The notes beneath the pieces are model-generated. The model was not told where the DNA came from. It worked only from the letters and a program-made list of their open reading frames with translations, and made no database searches. The translations under genes were made by a program, and so were the position numbers. This document shows, one piece after another, positions 20,574-23,017 of a stretch of DNA of 23,017 bases. This DNA comes from a virus, in IMG/VR virus record IMGVR_UViG_3300021197_000955, positions 1-23,017 of that record, one strand, 5' to 3'. The number at the start of each line of letters is the position of its first letter. Positions within the stretch are counted from its first letter, which is position 1.

Positions 20574-21267
20574 ATTGCTCCAAATGCTTTAGACTCCCTA
20601 AGTCATAAGATAAAGCAAATGAGTGATATCCCATTTTGCTTCCGTCTAACCAAGGAAATAAAGTATTTGAAGTATCGCAAGGAGTCAGAACATATATCTG
20701 ATAACCCTTGGCTCCATATTTCTTTACATAATCAGTACTACCCAATCCAGGCATTGATGCTTGATACTCTAGTGATTGCTCTTTTTTAATAATTGCAATA
20801 CTATTATCTCTTGCTGCCCAGACTTTTTCTCCATCTTGAAACTCTTCAGATACGCATTGTTCTGGTAACATAATATCGGTTGTTCTACTGTAACCTGCTG
20901 ATAACTTTTGAGGTATACCAACTCTGTCTATAATAGCTTTCACAAATGCATTAGAACGATACAATCTAGTACTTATTTCAGAGATGTTATCTCCATCTAA
21001 ATAGTACTCAATAACTGATTTTATTTCATCACGGGTAGCGCCTTTGCCTCGATTTTGACTCTTACGCCTTTCTTTATGTTCCCAAACTTCCGTATGCTCA
21101 TCAATGATTCGCTGAAGTCTGGTCGTGTTATACCTGATATTCAGCATTTCGCATGCTTCTTTCTTTGTTATTGGTTCGTCTTGTTCTAGTAAGTCTATTA
21201 CTCTTTGAATGTTTGCACTATCTAGCTTCTCATGTGACTTCTTCTTCACACCTCTACTTATCGCCAT
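20557..21267 (-). CDS. HTH-containing DNA-binding protein, unknown role
   Basis: A 236-residue protein with a basic N-terminus (RGVKKKSHEK), a first helix-turn-helix around ITKKEACEMLNIRYNTTRLQ (32-52) and a second around NISEISTRLYRSNAFVKAII (93-113) linked by a basic segment (ERRKSQNRGKGATRDE). The C-terminal 110 residues are beta-rich (GEKVWAARDNSIAIIKKE, then YGAKGYQIYVLTPC) and may be a sensing or oligomerisation domain. The ATG at 21267 follows GGAG by 6 bases; an upstream ATG would put that signal inside the gene. It is a candidate for a transcriptional regulator of the promoter family in this window, which is inference. Confidence 0.65.
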   Translation of the reverse strand: MAISRGVKKKSHEKLDSANIQRVIDLLEQDEPITKKEACEMLNIRYNTTRLQRIIDEHTEVWEHKERRKSQNRGKGATRDEIKSVIEYYLDGDNISEISTRLYRSNAFVKAIIDRVGIPQKLSAGYSRTTDIMLPEQCVSEEFQDGEKVWAARDNSIAIIKKEQSLEYQASMPGLGSTDYVKKYGAKGYQIYVLTPCDTSNTLFPWLDGSKMGYHSFALSYDLGSLKHLEQYGVTI

Positions 21268-21553
21268 AATTATCTCCATCTATTACTGTTGTATGTTCTT
21301 TTCCATATAGCATTATAGCGTAGTGAATAATCTTCAATAAGTCCGCTGGGTTTGCACCTTCTTTCTTTCCATACCTTTGAGCGTACTTCATTACATTACC
21401 CATACAAAACCCTCTGCCATGTCCACTATCGAATATGAACTCAGTTGCCTGAATTTTACCCTGTGCATAATGTGCGGCATAAGTTTTGTCAATGTAGTTC
21501 TTTAAATATTCTAGAACTGCATCTTCATTAAATTTATAATCAATCTTCTCCAT
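21254..21553 (-). CDS. DUF3310-like phage protein
   Basis: A 99-residue protein with FCMGNVMKYAQRYGKKEGAN (49-68) followed by PADLLKIIHYAIMLYG (69-84), the pattern GN-x-x-KY-x-x-R ... DL-x-K of the DUF3310 (SaV-like) phage family, which is often annotated near nucleotide metabolism genes. No phosphate-binding loop is seen, so a kinase label would not be justified. The ATG overlaps the oxygenase end by 14 bases. Predicted cytoplasmic. Confidence 0.65.
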   Translation of the reverse strand: MEKIDYKFNEDAVLEYLKNYIDKTYAAHYAQGKIQATEFIFDSGHGRGFCMGNVMKYAQRYGKKEGANPADLLKIIHYAIMLYGKEHTTVIDGDNYGDK

Positions 21554-22190
21554 ACCAAAATCCTATTTGTGTTAATCTAGCAGTTTCTTTGGTATCTCCG
21601 AACCCTCCATCTTCTGATGTATGTAAGTAAGTAGCGTCGTACATGATAAGTCGATTATATCTATTCTCTACTTTACAATGTACTTTCCACTTATCCTTAT
21701 CTATATCACTATCCCAAAAGCTACCGTAAAAATGAGGGTTTTCATACTCCTGCATTGCTTTCTTACTAGGGTAAGTATTCGTTATGTTGCCCTTGTCATC
21801 TTCAAATAGTAGTGTGCCTGTATTCTTAGGGGGATTAGGGTTTAGGTAGATTACAAATGCGTACATTTTACTACTACCTCTGTCGTCTCCAAAATTAGAA
21901 TCTGAATGAATCCAATTATATCGATTACGCTTTTCAGCATAACCTATGTTGAATGCACCCATAGCTTTCATACTGGTATCTGTTGGTCGTAGCCCACTAA
22001 TACTAGCAACTCTATTGCGTAGATAAATTCTATTGTGCCACCAATTAGGATCGTTCTGCACAGTATGGCGAAAACCTGCATGAAATACTTTAGGAGGGTT
22101 AGTACCCGCTCCTCTAACATAGTCTAACTTCAAAGCTTGTTCCCTGATTTTGTCGGGATTCTTATAAAAGTTATCGACTACCCAAATCAC
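21540..22190 (-). CDS. DUF6445-like 2-oxoglutarate/Fe(II) oxygenase-fold protein
   Basis: A 216-residue protein beginning MIWVVDNFYKNPDKIREQAL, a start common in this family. The iron site is H95-x-D97 (NWIHSDSNF), H190 (YDATYLHTSEDGGFG) and R205 (ETARLTQIGFW). AFVIYLNPNPPKNTGTLLFE (111-130) is the core strand pair. It is larger than the other two oxygenase-fold proteins in the window and not closely alike. The ATG overlaps the stop of the coiled-coil gene (ATGA). Substrate unknown. Confidence 0.75.
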   Translation of the reverse strand: MIWVVDNFYKNPDKIREQALKLDYVRGAGTNPPKVFHAGFRHTVQNDPNWWHNRIYLRNRVASISGLRPTDTSMKAMGAFNIGYAEKRNRYNWIHSDSNFGDDRGSSKMYAFVIYLNPNPPKNTGTLLFEDDKGNITNTYPSKKAMQEYENPHFYGSFWDSDIDKDKWKVHCKVENRYNRLIMYDATYLHTSEDGGFGDTKETARLTQIGFWYGED

Positions 22191-22525
22191 TTCTTCAGTT
22201 CATCAAGTACGTCTATTCCACCTTCTATCTTTGCAAGGTATTCTTTCTGACGCTGAAGTTGTCCTTCTAGCACAGATATCTGTTGTTCAATTTCTATCTG
22301 TTGCTGTATGAGATTATTCCTCAGAACGTCACTTTTGTTCATTGTTTCCATCTTATCTTCCATTACCCCTATGATTTCTTTGGGTAGTCCGAAATCCATT
22401 TGGTTCTGTGGCTCTGGTTCCCTAGGGGAAGGTATAGTAATCTTTATATCTTCCGCAGCTTCGGTTTCGTAAGTTGTATTCCACCTAATATCTTCTAGTG
22501 GTGGGAACTTTGTATTACTCTCCAT
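22187..22525 (-). CDS. Coiled-coil protein, 112 aa
   Basis: The N-terminal half is polar and Pro/Glu-rich (ITIPSPREPEPQNQMDFGLP, 29-48). The C-terminal half is a long helix with heptad spacing (NLIQQQIEIEQQISVLEGQL and on to DELKK, about 70-112), a probable coiled coil. The frame is open to an ATG at 22576, but that stretch lies under the previous gene; the ATG at 22525 is preferred, with GGAA 7 bases ahead and an 11-base overlap with the prior stop. It may scaffold a multimer or bind a partner. No family recognised. Confidence 0.65.
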   Translation of the reverse strand: MESNTKFPPLEDIRWNTTYETEAAEDIKITIPSPREPEPQNQMDFGLPKEIIGVMEDKMETMNKSDVLRNNLIQQQIEIEQQISVLEGQLQRQKEYLAKIEGGIDVLDELKK

Positions 22526-22754
22526 GTGAATTTCCGTGTTGTCTAAATGCTCTGCCAATAACTGATTGGCTACCATCTTTTCTAATCATTTTTAAATTAC
22601 GACGTAAGTGCATATCTACACGAGCTTTTTCAAGCCATGCTTGTTTCTTATCGTCGTCCCAGTCGCTAGGCATAGTGACACGCATACCATCTATCTCGTA
22701 TGTTCTTAGTCCACTATCCTCTACTATGTTTTGTCGAATGACTTCATCAGTCAT
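22515..22754 (-). CDS. Hypothetical protein, 79 aa; first gene after the long leader
   Basis: A small charged protein (MTDEVIRQNIVEDSGLRTYE; VTMPSDWDDDKKQAWLEKAR; DMHLRRNLKMIRKDGSQSVI) with an acidic N-terminal half and basic C-terminal half. GGAG lies 6 bases ahead of the ATG at 22754, preceded by a T-run; the longer ATG at 22766 would include the Shine-Dalgarno. It is the first gene transcribed from the promoter at the right edge and so may be expressed early. No recognised family. Confidence 0.65.
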   Translation of the reverse strand: MTDEVIRQNIVEDSGLRTYEIDGMRVTMPSDWDDDKKQAWLEKARVDMHLRRNLKMIRKDGSQSVIGRAFRQHGNSHGE

Positions 22755-23001
22755 ATAAGTCTCCAAAAAAGAAGAGTCACCCTCACAATCCTCTAGGAAC
22801 CCGCGATGGGAACCTTGATGAGGCAGGTACGTTGTACCGAGTCGTTAATCTATTCTATTGTATGCTAGTCTTAATTACTTAGTTAGCGTTCAGACGCTAT
22901 GTTTATACATTAGATTGCGGTTCACGGTCTTCCGTTCACTTGTCCTGCAAGGGGACTCAAACTGCTTAAACTATATTTAGTTATAGTTTTATTTTTTTAT
23001 T
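22755..23001 (-). promoter_or_regulatory. Long structured 5' leader, no ORF
   Basis: About 245 untranslated bases between the edge promoter and the first gene. Hairpins on the minus strand include AAACTATA/TATAGTTT right after the start, TAGCGT/ACGCTA around CTGA (about 22891-22906), and GGTAC/GTACC around AAC. GTTCAC occurs twice, 14 bases apart. A T-run (TTCTTTTTT) just before the Shine-Dalgarno could belong to an attenuator. No tRNA or known riboswitch could be matched. Confidence 0.5.
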
Positions 23002-23007
23002 ATGTAT

Positions 23008-23017
23008 ATTATAATTA
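23008..23017 (-). promoter_or_regulatory. Promoter -10 at right edge (-35 outside window)
   Basis: Minus strand TATAAT (23013-23008) followed by ATAC, identical to the -10 region of three other promoters here. Its -35 would fall at about 23031-23036, beyond the window. Confidence 0.65.

Noticed and set aside
22767-23001. A tRNA or other named RNA in the leader
   Set aside because: Stems such as CCC/GGG near 22800 and TAGCGT/ACGCTA were tried against a cloverleaf, but no T-arm, D-arm and anticodon arm line up.
1-23017. CRISPR array, insertion sequence, attachment site or integrase
   Set aside because: No repeat-spacer pattern, transposase or recombinase motif, or terminal inverted repeats were seen; the tRNA shows no partial duplicate of its 3' end that would suggest an attachment core.

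Overview
The window is a stretch of a tailed-phage genome, most likely from an AT-rich marine phage, and probably one infecting a bacterium with an ordinary sigma-70 RNA polymerase. Every supported gene lies on the minus strand, so transcription runs from the right edge to the left. Genes are packed tightly, with many ATGA, TAATG or longer stop/start overlaps. The content combines phage replication enzymes (family A DNA polymerase, zinc/TOPRIM primase, DnaB-type helicase, NAD-dependent DNA ligase) with genes often seen in marine phages: a NodU-type carbamoyltransferase, SGNH-like proteins, three 2-oxoglutarate/Fe(II) oxygenase-fold proteins, a cupin, a MazG-like protein and a DUF3310-like protein. 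There is no capsid, tail, terminase, integrase or RNA polymerase gene here, so the virion type cannot be told.

Layout in the direction of transcription. (1) 23017-19600: a partial promoter at the edge and a roughly 245-nt untranslated leader, then nine small genes (unknown, coiled coil, DUF6445-like oxygenase, DUF3310-like, HTH, membrane, two small conserved or overlapping proteins, sulfotransferase-like fragment). (2) 19604-17264: a promoter, an abundant-looking Myb/SANT-like DNA-binding protein closed by an intrinsic terminator, then two unknown genes, an SGNH-like protein and a small oxygenase. (3) 17267-16558: a promoter, a conserved phage gene and a tRNA-Arg(UCU). (4) 16558-12033: a promoter, the N-terminal half of a split LigA, small proteins, a GIY-YIG/T5orf172-like protein, the carbamoyltransferase and a second SGNH-like protein. 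(5) 12036-6765: a promoter, the C-terminal half of LigA, a four-repeat Myb/SANT-like protein, a terminator, the helicase, then MazG-like, cupin, two ParB-motif proteins and small unknowns. (6) 6768-1: a promoter, primase, a PD-(D/E)XK nuclease candidate, DNA polymerase, a small membrane protein, then an SDR, an oxygenase, a QueC-like PP-loop enzyme, a GNAT/LuxI-like protein and a gene cut by the left edge.

The most distinctive features are a family of near-consensus sigma-70 promoters sharing an extra upstream block, of which two fire essentially at the start codon (predicted leaderless mRNAs) and three have the preceding gene's stop codon inside the -35 box; a NAD ligase split exactly between its OB fold and zinc finger, with the halves 3.6 kb apart under separate promoters; a tRNA-Arg bracketed by a 21-bp inverted repeat that extends its acceptor stem; two Myb/SANT-repeat proteins each followed or nearly followed by a strong terminator; and a QueC homologue with an altered PP-loop in a cluster with an SDR and an oxygenase. 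Four small genes (44-56 aa) that fall below usual length cut-offs were found by translating the gaps. All functional calls rest on motif reading only; no database search was possible.
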